Below are positions 44,607-53,222 of a DNA stretch of 62,188 bases, one piece after another. The translations under genes were made by a program, and so were the position numbers. The notes beneath the pieces are model-generated. The model saw only the letters and a program-made list of their open reading frames with translations. It had not been told where the DNA came from and ran no database searches. This DNA comes from Zunongwangia pacifica (GTDB lineage Bacteria > Bacteroidota > Bacteroidia > Flavobacteriales > Flavobacteriaceae), in contig NZ_JAKHSK010000029.1 of assembly GCF_023499215.1 (NCBI RefSeq), positions 1 to 62,188 of the forward strand, written 5' to 3'. Each line of letters opens with the position of its first letter. The first letter of the stretch is position 1.

Positions 44607-47600
44607 TTAGAATTGAATATTTGCTCCTAAAGAAATCATGGTTTCCATAGGATAACCACTCATGTTATTTCGATAAGAATTTTTATTTTTATTGTCATAA
44701 GGAGTCCACACTCCCAAATTATCTCCGATTAACGAAAGTGCAAATTGCTGAACTCCCATTTGATCGGTTATATGATTTGGCAGCATATAATTAAGGGACA
44801 CATTTTGAATTCTTATATGGGTTTTATTAAATAAATATCTCGTTGAATTCATCACCGACCGTGTACTTACCCCCCATTGTAATTTCGGAACCGATACCAC
44901 ATCTCCTGCTTGCTGCCATCTGTCCAATTGATCAATGGACTGGTTCCCATCCATAATGTTGAGTCCATCGGAATTCACATCCCTTCCAAATGGGCTGAAA
45001 GCATATCCTCCAATAGTATAAGAGGCAAGAACAGATAAACTGAAGGCTTTATAATTGAACGTATTTCTAAGACTTCCATAGAGATCAGGGGTTGAACTTT
45101 TATACTTGACTCTATTATCGGCACTGTATTGTCGGGTAACATTTCCCTGCGTATCATACCACAGTGGATAGCCATCCCTAGGATCAACACCTGCCCATCG
45201 AATCAGGTAGAATGTATTAATATCGGCTCCTTCCTCCCACCTGGTTATGTCATTATTTTTAGGAATATCATTATATAGTTCCAGAATTTTATTTTCATTT
45301 CTCGAAGCGATAAGGGTGGTATTCCATGTAAATTTGTCCGTTCTAATATTCTGAGTCCGCAGCGTTGCCTCTATCCCTTTATTCTCAATAGCACCAATAT
45401 TTCTATAAATTCTTAATACTCCGGTTGTTCTACTAACATCAAGTTCACTTAATAAATCGACGGTTTTATTTCGGTATCCTTCGAGTGACAGATTAACGCG
45501 CTGATCAAAGAGCATAATATCGATTCCCAGATTGGTCATGTAAGTAGTTTCCCAGCTTAAGTTAGGATTAGCCGCTTTGATCATGCTCGCTCCGGGCTGA
45601 CCATTATAGTAATAGCTATCCCCAATGCTGTAAACCCCATTAGCTTCCTGCGAACCGATTCTACTGTTCCCATTGGTTCCATAACTGGCCTTTAATTTTA
45701 AAAAATCTATGGTCTCACTTTCAAAGAATTCTTCTTTATGAATATTCCAGGAAACCCCCGCCGACGCAAACTCGGCCCAACGCACATTCTTTCCAAAATT
45801 AGAATTCCCGTCTCTTCTAAAGCTCAGACTCGCATTATAGCGATCATTGTAACTATAAGATACCTGCCCCAGATAAGAAAGACTATTACGCTCATAATAA
45901 TTACCCGAACCGAAACGATCTTGTGCCAATGACACCCTTCTTAGGTGGTCATTCACAAAACCGGTCCCTCTTGCCCCTGTCAAGTTATTCTCCGAGGAAT
46001 TCATTTCCAGGCCTATAACACCGCTAATATGATGTTTCTTTAACTGCTTATTAAAATTAAGTCGATGGATCATGGTCCAATTCAGAAAATTGGATTGATT
46101 GCTATAAGCGGTTCCAAGCGGGTTTCCTTCCGTATCTTTACCTGACCAGTTTTTTATGGAATAATAGATTTCTTCGGTGTTACCCTGATAGTCTGCCCCA
46201 AACTGCCCCGTATATTGTACTTCTTCAATTGGACTATAAGAAAATTTAAAATTCCCCTGAAAAGCAAATGCTTTTTGATTATTATCATTTTGTTCCCGTT
46301 CTGCTAACGAATTAAAAAATCTCTTATCTACCCATCTTGGAGAACCATCAGGGTTACTACCTTCAATAACCTTATAATATTGCCTAAAGGTCCCATCAGG
46401 ATTATAGGGAGATATAATAGGTAAATTTTCATAGTAATCAGATCCTGGATTAAATATTTGGTTCAGGTTATAGGAAGCTGACAAAGAAAGATCTATATCC
46501 ATCTTAGAAGTAATCTGAGCAGTATTACGGGTACGTAAAGCAAAACGTTGGGTTTCATTACCTATAACTGTGCTTTTTTCATCAAAATAAGAACCGGAAA
46601 TAAAATAGGTACCTCTTTCACTTCCTCCTCCCGCAGACACATTTACAACCGAATGACTACCTATATCATAAAAAGTATCATACCAGTCTGTATCTGTATC
46701 GCTATAGGTATTTATCTGATTATCGGTAAAAGGAAAATAGCGCATATCATTTCCCGCGTTCTGATAAGCTTCCCGGGCCAGTTTCATATATTGCTCACCA
46801 TCAAGAACCTTAAAACGAGTGCCATCGTTTATAATTGATTGGCCTCTTCGAAGCGATACATCAAAATATGGTTTACCTTTGGCACCGCTTTTTGTAGTAA
46901 TCAAGATAACCCCATTGGCTCCATCCGCTCCATAGATAGAAGTTGCTGCGGCATCTTTTAATACTTTTATACTTTTAATATCCTGAGGATTAATATAAGA
47001 TAGCGGGCTTACACTTGTATTTAGGCCCGTTATCATATTCGTTGTTCCTCCAGTATGCATTCTGGTTCCATCAACGATCCATAAGGGCTCGTTGGAAGCA
47101 CTCATGGAAGCTTCTCCCCGAATCGTAACCGAATATCTGGAACGAGTACTTGTGGCGCTTTGGCTTTGCGGACTATATTGCAGTCCCGGTACTATACCAT
47201 CCAATAATTTGTCCACTCTTTGTTGCGGTAAACTTTTAAGTTGTTCGGCATCCACGGTAAAACTACTACTAACTTCATTTTCCTTTTTAACCTTTGTTCC
47301 ATAACTACTGGTAATAATTACTTCTGACAATTGCGAACCTAGCTTCATTCGCACATCAAATTCAGACTTACTCCCCACGGGTATTTGTTGTTCCTTATAG
47401 CCAACGAAACTAAAAATAAGGGTATCACTCGGGATGGTCCTTATATTAAACTCCCCATCCATATTCGTAATGGTACCCCGGCTGCTTCCCTTAATAATAA
47501 CATTAACCCCGGGGAGCAAAAAATTTTCCTCACCTCTCACTACCCCCTTCACATTTTTTTGCTGCTGTATCAAATTGCTACTGGAAGAAGCCTGATCATC

Positions 47601-47969
47601 CTGTGCTGTTTTTTTTCGTATAATAATTTGATTTTTGATTCTTTTGAAAACAACATTATCGGTAGAGATTACTTTCTTGAGTAAGCTAATGATATCGATA
47701 TCTTTAACATTGAGATTTACCTTTCTTCCAATATCAATATCTTCGATGCTATATACGAAGCGGTAATCAGTTTGCTTTTCAATTCTATCAAACAAATCCT
47801 GAATACTGATTTGTTTGGCTTTGATGGTTATGAATTGATTTTGCAGTTCTTTAGCGTAAGCGTGATTACTGGCCAAAAAAGAAAATACCAGTAAAAAAAC
47901 ACCAACTATTTTAGCAAGAATTTGAACAATAGTCGTCCAATCTACTTTAGAAAGTAGAGATTTTTTCAT
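44607..47969 (-). CDS. SusC-family TonB-dependent transporter with STN signalling domain
   Basis: The 1120-residue protein has an N-terminal signal region, then a secretin/TonB STN domain (~45-120: ISIQDLFDRIEKQTDYRFVY, NVVFKRIKNQIIIRKK). A carboxypeptidase-like domain (GVVRGEENFLLPGVNVII), the plug (KVLKDAAATSIYGADGANGVILITTKSG) and a barrel follow. The STN domain is the part that touches FecR-type anti-sigma factors, and fecR lies directly upstream. Ligand binding should therefore switch on the operon through the ECF sigma factor. Confidence 0.95.
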   Translation of the reverse strand: MKKSLLSKVDWTTIVQILAKIVGVFLLVFSFLASNHAYAKELQNQFITIKAKQISIQDLFDRIEKQTDYRFVYSIEDIDIGRKVNLNVKDIDIISLLKKVISTDNVVFKRIKNQIIIRKKTAQDDQASSSSNLIQQQKNVKGVVRGEENFLLPGVNVIIKGSSRGTITNMDGEFNIRTIPSDTLIFSFVGYKEQQIPVGSKSEFDVRMKLGSQLSEVIITSSYGTKVKKENEVSSSFTVDAEQLKSLPQQRVDKLLDGIVPGLQYSPQSQSATSTRSRYSVTIRGEASMSASNEPLWIVDGTRMHTGGTTNMITGLNTSVSPLSYINPQDIKSIKVLKDAAATSIYGADGANGVILITTKSGAKGKPYFDVSLRRGQSIINDGTRFKVLDGEQYMKLAREAYQNAGNDMRYFPFTDNQINTYSDTDTDWYDTFYDIGSHSVVNVSAGGGSERGTYFISGSYFDEKSTVIGNETQRFALRTRNTAQITSKMDIDLSLSASYNLNQIFNPGSDYYENLPIISPYNPDGTFRQYYKVIEGSNPDGSPRWVDKRFFNSLAEREQNDNNQKAFAFQGNFKFSYSPIEEVQYTGQFGADYQGNTEEIYYSIKNWSGKDTEGNPLGTAYSNQSNFLNWTMIHRLNFNKQLKKHHISGVIGLEMNSSENNLTGARGTGFVNDHLRRVSLAQDRFGSGNYYERNSLSYLGQVSYSYNDRYNASLSFRRDGNSNFGKNVRWAEFASAGVSWNIHKEEFFESETIDFLKLKASYGTNGNSRIGSQEANGVYSIGDSYYYNGQPGASMIKAANPNLSWETTYMTNLGIDIMLFDQRVNLSLEGYRNKTVDLLSELDVSRTTGVLRIYRNIGAIENKGIEATLRTQNIRTDKFTWNTTLIASRNENKILELYNDIPKNNDITRWEEGADINTFYLIRWAGVDPRDGYPLWYDTQGNVTRQYSADNRVKYKSSTPDLYGSLRNTFNYKAFSLSVLASYTIGGYAFSPFGRDVNSDGLNIMDGNQSIDQLDRWQQAGDVVSVPKLQWGVSTRSVMNSTRYLFNKTHIRIQNVSLNYMLPNHITDQMGVQQFALSLIGDNLGVWTPYDNKNKNSYRNNMSGYPMETMISLGANIQF

Positions 47970-47991
47970 ATTTTTAATTTTTATTATTTAT

Positions 47992-48041
47992 TGCTTGTTA
48001 CAAGCATTTAACCAATAGGGAATGAGCCACCATTCCCTATT
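47992..48041 (-). promoter_or_regulatory. two hairpins between fecR and susC, one containing the fecR stop codon
   Basis: AATAGGGAAT (48014-48023) and ATTCCCTATT (48032-48041) are perfect 10-bp arms, and the stem includes the TAG stop of fecR. TGCTTG-TTA-CAAGCA (47992-48006) is a second small perfect hairpin just before susC. They may act as an attenuator or a processing site that makes susC levels differ from regulator levels. There is no U run for a classic terminator. Confidence 0.5.
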
Positions 48042-49200
48042 TTTCTTTAATTGTCACCCGTTTATTATTAATGGTATATTTAAATCCATAGATTTCACTT
48101 AAATATTTCATAACCTCTTCTATAGGCTGATCTCCAAAATTTGCATTTAGCGTTTTACTTTCCATTTCCTTATACTCATTATCAATTTGTATGTTAAAAT
48201 GACGCTCTAACTTTGTCAATAAGTCTTTGACCTCCACATTCCTATACACAAGATTATCAAACCTCCAGGCCACAAAATGCTGTACATTAGCCTCTTCCGT
48301 TTGAATTGCACTATCCGCTCTGTTATAATTTCCAACAAATCCAGGACTTAAAATCTTAGCATATTTACCAGTATTATCCTTTTGATCATACATTTTTACA
48401 GCACCTTCTAATAAGGCTACAGCGATATCCGTATTTTCCTGATAAGCGTTAATATTAAATTTCGTCCCCAGAACCTGTACGTTCAGTTCATTGGTTTTCA
48501 CTATAAAAGGCTTTTGTATATCATGGGCGATATCAAAAAAGGCTTCGCCTTGAAGTTCTACCTTTCTTTCTCGAGATTCAGAAAAGTTTATCGGATAGGT
48601 TAAGGATGAACCAGAATTCAGATGAACAATGGAACCGTCAGAAAGGGCTACCTGAAAAGTTTTGCCATATGGCACGCGAATAGTATTATTTCCTAAAATT
48701 TTCGAATTTGTATCATATCGGATTAAATTCCCCTGTGTGATCCTAATCGTATCACCTGCAGCTGAAACGATCTTAGTTGATTTCAGCGTATCCAATATTA
48801 ATTGATTGCCATCATGCTGCTCTAAAATAACATGATCGGATGAAAAGCTATCGCTGGTATTATTCTCATTCCTCCATTGATTCCACAGACTGCCCCCTAT
48901 AAGTAAACCTATAAAAATAGCGGCGGCACTTAAAATTTTACGCTGCGTCCATCGTTGTCTGGAAACTTTCTCCTGATGGGCACGTTTCAGAATATTTTGA
49001 AAAACTATTTCTGATGCTTCTTTTGAAATATCATTATTTCTTTCTTCTTCAAGGAGATGATCGGAAAGAGCTGATTCCTTCAGATAATTTGCGTAAACAG
49101 GATCTTTGAGTAATTCAAAAAATTCATCAAACTCTTCCCTTGAGCAGGAATTATTGAGATATTTTTCTAATAGATATGTAAACCTTGCGTTCTTATTCAT
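48037..49200 (-). CDS. FecR-family anti-sigma factor
   Basis: The 387-residue protein has an N-terminal cytoplasmic helical part (LEKYLNNSCSREEFDEFFELL), one transmembrane helix (ILSAAAIFIGLLIGGSLW, ~85-103) and a periplasmic FecR domain (IRVPYGKTFQVALSDGSIVHLNSGSSLTYP, KVELQGEAFFDIAHD, FIVKTNELNVQVLGTKFNINAY). The C-terminal DUF4974/STN-like end has VEVKDLLTKLERHFNIQI. It should hold the ECF sigma factor until the STN-SusC signals. It is between sigma and susC in the standard order. Confidence 0.94.
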   Translation of the reverse strand: MNKNARFTYLLEKYLNNSCSREEFDEFFELLKDPVYANYLKESALSDHLLEEERNNDISKEASEIVFQNILKRAHQEKVSRQRWTQRKILSAAAIFIGLLIGGSLWNQWRNENNTSDSFSSDHVILEQHDGNQLILDTLKSTKIVSAAGDTIRITQGNLIRYDTNSKILGNNTIRVPYGKTFQVALSDGSIVHLNSGSSLTYPINFSESRERKVELQGEAFFDIAHDIQKPFIVKTNELNVQVLGTKFNINAYQENTDIAVALLEGAVKMYDQKDNTGKYAKILSPGFVGNYNRADSAIQTEEANVQHFVAWRFDNLVYRNVEVKDLLTKLERHFNIQIDNEYKEMESKTLNANFGDQPIEEVMKYLSEIYGFKYTINNKRVTIKEK

Positions 49201-49318
49201 TTCTTAACAGCTTCATTAATAATACAATTGAAAAGGAGATAAGGGTGATCCGGAAAGGTGTAATTTTTTAAAAAAAATCAAAAAAAATATACTAAACAAC
49301 TATTTATCAAATACTTAA

Positions 49319-49915
49319 TTACTTAAAAAATATAAAAAAAAGTAAAAAAATAAGGTCTATATCGGTGTTTTTTGAAAAATATTCCCTTATCCCTTCGAGT
49401 GCTTTTTTAATGTGAGTTTTTACAGTATTAATAGATATATCCAATTCCTCACTAATTTCCTGATACGATTTCCCTTCTTCTCTGGACAATAAGAATACTT
49501 TTTTTCGTCCGGCGGGTAATTCAGCAATTGCTTTATTCTTCAGCTCTTCATATTCCTTACTAAGTATATATTCATTGGTAGTACTTCTTTGCGTTTCTAA
49601 ATTATCGTAGATTTTATTTCTAAAATTTAAATCGGTAGTTGCTTTATTTAAGATATTTAAAGAAAGATTTTTAGTAATGGTGAGAAGAAAAGATTTAAAG
49701 TTTTTATTTTCGTCTAAGGCATCACGAGTGATCCATATTTTCAGAAAGACCTCCTGAACAACTTCCATGGCATGATCTTTTGATTTCAGTAAACTCAGGG
49801 AAAAATGGTATACATCCAATAGATATTTATCATATAATCTATTAAAAGCTTTTTCATTTCCCTTTTTCAGTTGGGAAACTAAAAATTTATTGTCCCCTTT
49901 AGCATCATAGTTCAT
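49319..49915 (-). CDS. ECF sigma factor (Bacteroidetes SusCD/FecR type)
   Basis: From the ATG at 49915 the protein is 198 residues. Region 2 has KGNEKAFNRLYDKYLLDVYHFSLSLL and AMEVVQEVFLKIW. Region 4 has AELPAGRKKVFLLSREEGKSYQEISEELDISINTVKTHIKKALEGIRE. A hydrophobic tail (IDLIFLLFFIFFK) is usual in this subfamily. A longer frame starts with TTG at 49936 and is less likely. It should transcribe the susCD unit when released by FecR. Confidence 0.93.
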   Translation of the reverse strand: MNYDAKGDNKFLVSQLKKGNEKAFNRLYDKYLLDVYHFSLSLLKSKDHAMEVVQEVFLKIWITRDALDENKNFKSFLLTITKNLSLNILNKATTDLNFRNKIYDNLETQRSTTNEYILSKEYEELKNKAIAELPAGRKKVFLLSREEGKSYQEISEELDISINTVKTHIKKALEGIREYFSKNTDIDLIFLLFFIFFK

Positions 49916-50324
49916 TTGTTCTTTCTTTATAGCCAAAACTTTTCAATATTACTAATTTTCATAAAGTGGGGCCGCACTAAAGCGAATGATTCCGCTATAA
50001 TTTATTGAATATGATTTTTTTTGTCTAAAAATTGAATAATTTTCAAACAGAACAGCATATTACTTAAAGATTAATTGCATTGTTTTATCCTTAATTTCTG
50101 ATTATTCCCTAAAAGTATTAAAATCGAAAGTTGTTTTCTTTTAACTCTGAAAGTTTACCTTCACTATTTTTATCGAATGCTATCAGGTTAATCCAGCATT
50201 AGGCTGCGAACACGCATACCGTACCGCTCTTCCAGTTCCGTTGCATTCGGTTGTTCGTGCATGGAGTTTCAGTCGTCCACGGGTTATTTGATAGCATTCA
50301 TAACGGGAGAGCAGCACTTCCCCT
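49916..50324. other. intergenic region with a 125-bp inverted-repeat-bounded segment
   Basis: GAATGCTATCA (50175-50185) and TGATAGCATTC (50289-50299) are perfect 11-bp inverted arms around 103 bp. Inside, on the minus strand, 50188-50262 reads a 24-codon gene-like frame (MHEQPNATELEERYGMRV, then RSLMLD and a stop). The unit could be a miniature element, a scar of a larger one, or a structured RNA. Its base composition is more GC-rich than the flanks. Confidence 0.4.
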
Positions 50325-50793
50325 TGACCTCCTCCCATTAAATCGGACTGATAAAGACTAAAGGATTTCGGGCAAATAAATGTTTAACTTTAAATAGATT
50401 ATTTGCTTATGAAACGATCAAAATATACCGAGTCGCAGATTGTATTTGCGATTAAACAGGTTGGGACCGGAACACATCTTTCCGAGGTCTGCCGCAAGAT
50501 GGGCATCAGTGAAGCCACGTTCTACAACTGGAAGAAAAAATACGGTGGTCTAGGTGTCTCCGAACTGAGAAGACTCAAAAATCTGGAAGAGGAGAATGCC
50601 CAACTTAAGAAGTTGGTAGCTGATTTGAGCTTAGACAAACAAATCCTTCAGGAAGTACTGAAAAAAAGTTCTGAGACCGTCTCGAAAACGGGTGATGGTC
50701 AGCAATATTCGTATGGAATATAATATTTTCCATCAACCGTTGTGCATGACTAACACTGCTGCATACAAGCGTTTTTTATTATCCCCATAAAGA
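50325..50793 (+). mobile_element. partial IS3-family copy (left end and orfA only)
   Basis: The left inverted repeat TGACCTCCTCCCA and the following ~470 bp match the IS3 element at 18038 closely. Homology stops just after the sequence around ATTATCCCCATAAAG, in early orfB. The right part is replaced by an integrase fragment reading the other way. It is inactive by deletion. Confidence 0.75.
50409..50723 (+). pseudogene. IS3-family transposase OrfA, read through into orfB region
   Basis: It is nearly identical to the 18 kb OrfA (MKRSKYTESQIVFAIKQV...). At the A-run it has seven A instead of eight. The frame therefore continues as KKSSETVSKTGDGQQYSYGI instead of stopping at KKKF. The element's orfB is missing, so the protein is orphaned. 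Confidence 0.75.
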
Positions 50794-50796
50794 GCG

Positions 50797-50918
50797 CATA
50801 GGCACTTTAAAAAGCTTTCCCGTTTTTTCCCGTTCCTTTACAATCCATTTGTTGCCGTCGATACCGGTAACGATATGTTTTTTTTTGCTTCTAATGATTT
50901 TGCATCACCATAGGATAA
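50797..50918 (-). pseudogene. fragment of a second tyrosine recombinase
   Basis: Read on the minus strand, pieces match the middle of the integrase at 513-1724: SYGDAKSLEAKK, then VTGIDGNKWIVKERE and KTGKLFKVPM. A short T-run expansion shifts the frame. It is ~40 codons long with both ends missing. It shows that an integrase of the same family once stood beside the mobilization genes. Confidence 0.7.
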
Positions 50919-51526
50919 GTAAAAAAACAGGTTTTTTTAAAAGAAAAATTATAGGATTTTACTTGTCTTTAAGCTCAGTTCTTCCTAAAGTGGGCTAATA
51001 TGCCTTGCAAACCACTATCCCCCCTTATTAATTATACTGCTTGTTGTATTGCGTTTTTTACGGTTGCAATAATAAAATAAAGATTAACAATTACTTCATA
51101 AGAAACTTACTTCTATTTTTACTGTATCAATTTGGTTAAATATCAAATTGAAACGGTCCATGGTTATTGCAGGTTCAATTTCATCAGCGTAGTTAAATAG
51201 AATAATCATATATAAGTAAGAGATGGCATATCTACATAACATACTTGGCTTATCTCTGCTTCATCAAATTTCCATTCTTGCATTTAGTTTCCCTTCCTGA
51301 AGCTTACCGATTCTTCATTTTAGGTTTTTGATTCCCTACCACGCCGTACAGTTATTCTTTTTTTGGTCGCAAAACACCAACATTTTGGAGTTGAACCGCA
51401 CTGCATAAGCCGCTCCCCTACTCGCTTTTATAAGTCCTTATCAATCCAAAATATTGAAATCGTGTAAGCATCAAAAAAAGATAACAGCTATACGGCGCTA
51501 TGGGAAGTAAATCAAAACAGATTATT
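50919..51526. other. non-coding leader region of the mobilization remnant
   Basis: No intact gene is found in 50919-51526. The base composition varies, and C-rich stretches such as GAACCGCACTGCATAAGCCG near 51390 differ from the flanks. It is probably decayed element DNA. Confidence 0.3.
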
Positions 51527-51619
51527 ATGAAATCATCAATAACATATCAATCCGGAAGGAAACTAAAAAAATCAAAAAAGCTTGCCTGCCGTGGCAGGGA
51601 AAAACGCTACCGGATATAA
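51527..51619 (+). CDS. possible 30-residue basic peptide (uncertain)
   Basis: ATG at 51527 opens a 30-codon frame rich in Lys and Arg (MKSSITYQSGRKLKKSKKLA, then CRGREKRYRI). It includes the perfect palindrome CCTGCC-GT-GGCAGG (51574-51587), a sequence type that recurs in Bacteroidota genomes. It could be a small element protein or simply a palindrome insertion creating a frame. Evidence is weak. Confidence 0.25.
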   Translation: MKSSITYQSGRKLKKSKKLACRGREKRYRI

Positions 51620-51652
51620 TAAGTAAATCAATTTTTTAATCAATGTGTAACC

Positions 51653-51672
51653 GTCTGTCTTTAAAGGCAGAC
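51653..51672 (+). promoter_or_regulatory. palindrome in the ssb leader
   Basis: GTCTGTCTTT and AAAGGCAGAC are adjacent 10-bp arms with one mismatch, 17 bp before the ssb ATG. It could be an operator or a leader hairpin that controls ssb. Confidence 0.4.
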
Positions 51673-51689
51673 CTCTAAAACTTTTAATT

Positions 51690-52028
51690 ATGAGTAATCT
51701 AAGAAACAAAGTACAGTTAATCGGAAACGTAGGTCAAGAACCTAGCACCACCAACCTTGATAACGGCAAAAAAGTAGCCCGCTTATCATTGGCGACCAAT
51801 GAGCACTACAAAAACAATAAAGGCGAAAAGGTACAGGCGACTTCCTGGCATACCGTAGTGGCTTGGGGAAAGACTGCTGAAATCATTGAAAATTATGTAA
51901 GCAAAGGCAAAGAAATTGCCGTAGAGGGAAAATTAACTTCTCGTTCCTATGAGGATAAAGAAGGAGTAAAAAGATATGTTACCGAAGTGCTAGCTTCTGA
52001 AATCCTACTATTAGGTGGTAACGATTAA
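51690..52028 (+). CDS. ssb: single-stranded DNA-binding protein, short element-type
   Basis: The 112-residue protein is essentially one OB fold (NKVQLIGNVGQEP, ARLSLATNEHYKN, SWHTVVAWGKTAEIIENYVSKG, IAVEGKLTSRSYEDKEG). It lacks the long linker and acidic DDDIPF-type tip of chromosomal SSB. Such short forms are common on Bacteroidetes plasmids and integrative elements. It is followed by a strong terminator, then radC and the mob genes, so it belongs to the element. Confidence 0.92.
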   Translation: MSNLRNKVQLIGNVGQEPSTTNLDNGKKVARLSLATNEHYKNNKGEKVQATSWHTVVAWGKTAEIIENYVSKGKEIAVEGKLTSRSYEDKEGVKRYVTEVLASEILLLGGND

Positions 52029-52036
52029 AAATGGTA

Positions 52037-52074
52037 AACAAGGAGCGAAAATCCTTTCGCTTCCTTGTTTTTTT
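52037..52074 (+). terminator. ssb terminator
   Basis: AACAAGGAGCGAAA, loop ATCC, TTTCGCTTCCTTG and a run of seven T make a strong rho-independent terminator 8 bp after the ssb stop. Confidence 0.9.
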
Positions 52075-52181
52075 GAGATGATCTTAGCCTAAAGTTTAGG
52101 CCTTATAAATCTAGTGAAAATTGAATTAAAAAGGGGCGTAACCGAATAGAATTAACACCCCCTAATTTAAACCTTATTATT

Positions 52182-52625
52182 ATGAAAGTTAATCAAATAA
52201 AATTATGCTACAAAGAACGCATCAACATTTCTAAATGTCCAAAAATCTGTTGTTCTCAAGATGCTGCCAACCTGTATTATCAAAATTGGGATAAAAACGA
52301 AATTCAGTTACAGGAATGTTTTAAAGTAATGTTACTGAATAACTCCAATATCGTAAAAGGAATTTGTCAGATTTCTTCTGGAGGAATTACCATGACCTTA
52401 GTAGATTTACGAATTATGTTCGCGCTGATCCTTAAAAGCTTATCCACGGCCATCATTGTTTGCCACAATCATCCCTCTGGGAAATTAGAGGCCAGTCATC
52501 ATGATAAAAACCTGACCTCAAAGATTCAGAAAGCCTGTGATTTTCTAGACATTAAATTACTCGATCATATCATTATGACTGGAGAAGGTAATTATCTGAG
52601 TTTTGCCGATGAAGGTCTCCTTTAA
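52182..52625 (+). CDS. RadC-like JAB-domain protein
   Basis: The 147-residue protein consists of the MPN/JAB domain of RadC. Its metal motif CHNHPSG has H95 and H97, and D108 lies in the following ASHHD. The N-terminal HhH part of chromosomal RadC is absent. Short RadC proteins are typical of mobile elements, where they often sit with ssb and anti-restriction genes. Function is still unclear in the family. Confidence 0.88.
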   Translation: MKVNQIKLCYKERINISKCPKICCSQDAANLYYQNWDKNEIQLQECFKVMLLNNSNIVKGICQISSGGITMTLVDLRIMFALILKSLSTAIIVCHNHPSGKLEASHHDKNLTSKIQKACDFLDIKLLDHIIMTGEGNYLSFADEGLL

Positions 52626-52635
52626 GATTGGTATC

Positions 52636-52833
52636 ATGATCTATTTGAATTATACCAACCTAGATAAGGAAACACAGGAACGTTTGCTTTTGATGTCTAA
52701 AAAAGAAATTGAAAATCGTTTCGGAAAGCAATTAAAGAACTATGCCCGACAACAGGAGGTCAATTACGATACCTTGTTGGAAGAGGAAGCCATACGAAAT
52801 CTATACAATTATGATTTTGTATTCAATATGTAA
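52636..52833 (+). CDS. small element-associated protein, function unknown
   Basis: From the ATG at 52636 it is 65 residues (MIYLNYTNLDKETQERLLLM, then a helix KKEIENRFGKQLKNYARQ and EEEAIRNLYNYDFVF). It follows radC by 10 bp and is followed by a terminator. It is charged and helical with no motif I recognise. An upstream start at 52603 would overlap radC. Confidence 0.6.
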   Translation: MIYLNYTNLDKETQERLLLMSKKEIENRFGKQLKNYARQQEVNYDTLLEEEAIRNLYNYDFVFNM

Positions 52834-52852
52834 CCATTAAACAACACCAAAT

Positions 52853-52875
52853 AAGCCCTTATTAAATGAGGGCTT
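52853..52875 (+). terminator. terminator after the radC unit
   Basis: AAGCCCT and AGGGCTT flank a 9-nt loop, followed by TGTTCTTTTG. It ends the radC transcript before the oriT-like region. Confidence 0.65.
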
Positions 52876-52959
52876 GTTCTTTTGTTTATTTCGTTTAAAT
52901 CGTACCTTTAGATTATTGATTAATAACACTTTGGTCATTACATTTTTTGATTTGACTTT

Positions 52960-53168
52960 CCTTAAATGACCAATCCATAAACTAATAAAGGCATTCTCCC
53001 GACAGCTATAGGGATTGGTGAGAATGTCTGGAAATTTGGGCCCCTGCGGGACGGAAATTGGAAGAGCAAGAGGGTGACACGCAAATCGGTGTCTCGGCTG
53101 TCAATTTCTATGTAAATAACTAATAACCAGTAGTTTAAATATATTTCAATTATACTGATTTTCAGGAC
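52960..53168. other. candidate origin of transfer (oriT) region
   Basis: This gene-free stretch directly before bfmA is rich in inverted repeats. CATTCTC (52992-52998) pairs with GAGAATG (53020-53026), and GACAC (53076-53080) with GTGTC (53089-53093). The first loop holds TCCCGACAGCTATAGGGA, a near-palindrome. Mobilizable elements carry oriT immediately upstream of their mobilization genes. No nic site can be named from sequence alone. Confidence 0.4.
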
Positions 53169-53221
53169 TTTGCAGCAAAACCTCTGGAACCCATTGTAAA
53201 CAGGCATTTTTTTGCAGCAAA
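53169..53221. repeat. paired TTTGCAGCAAA palindromes before bfmA
   Basis: TTTGCAGCAAA occurs at 53169-53179 and 53211-53221, exactly 42 bp (four helical turns) apart. The second ends 1 bp before the bfmA start codon. Each is palindromic around its central A. This fits autoregulation or relaxosome binding by the small mobilization protein. Confidence 0.5.
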
Positions 53222-53222
53222 A

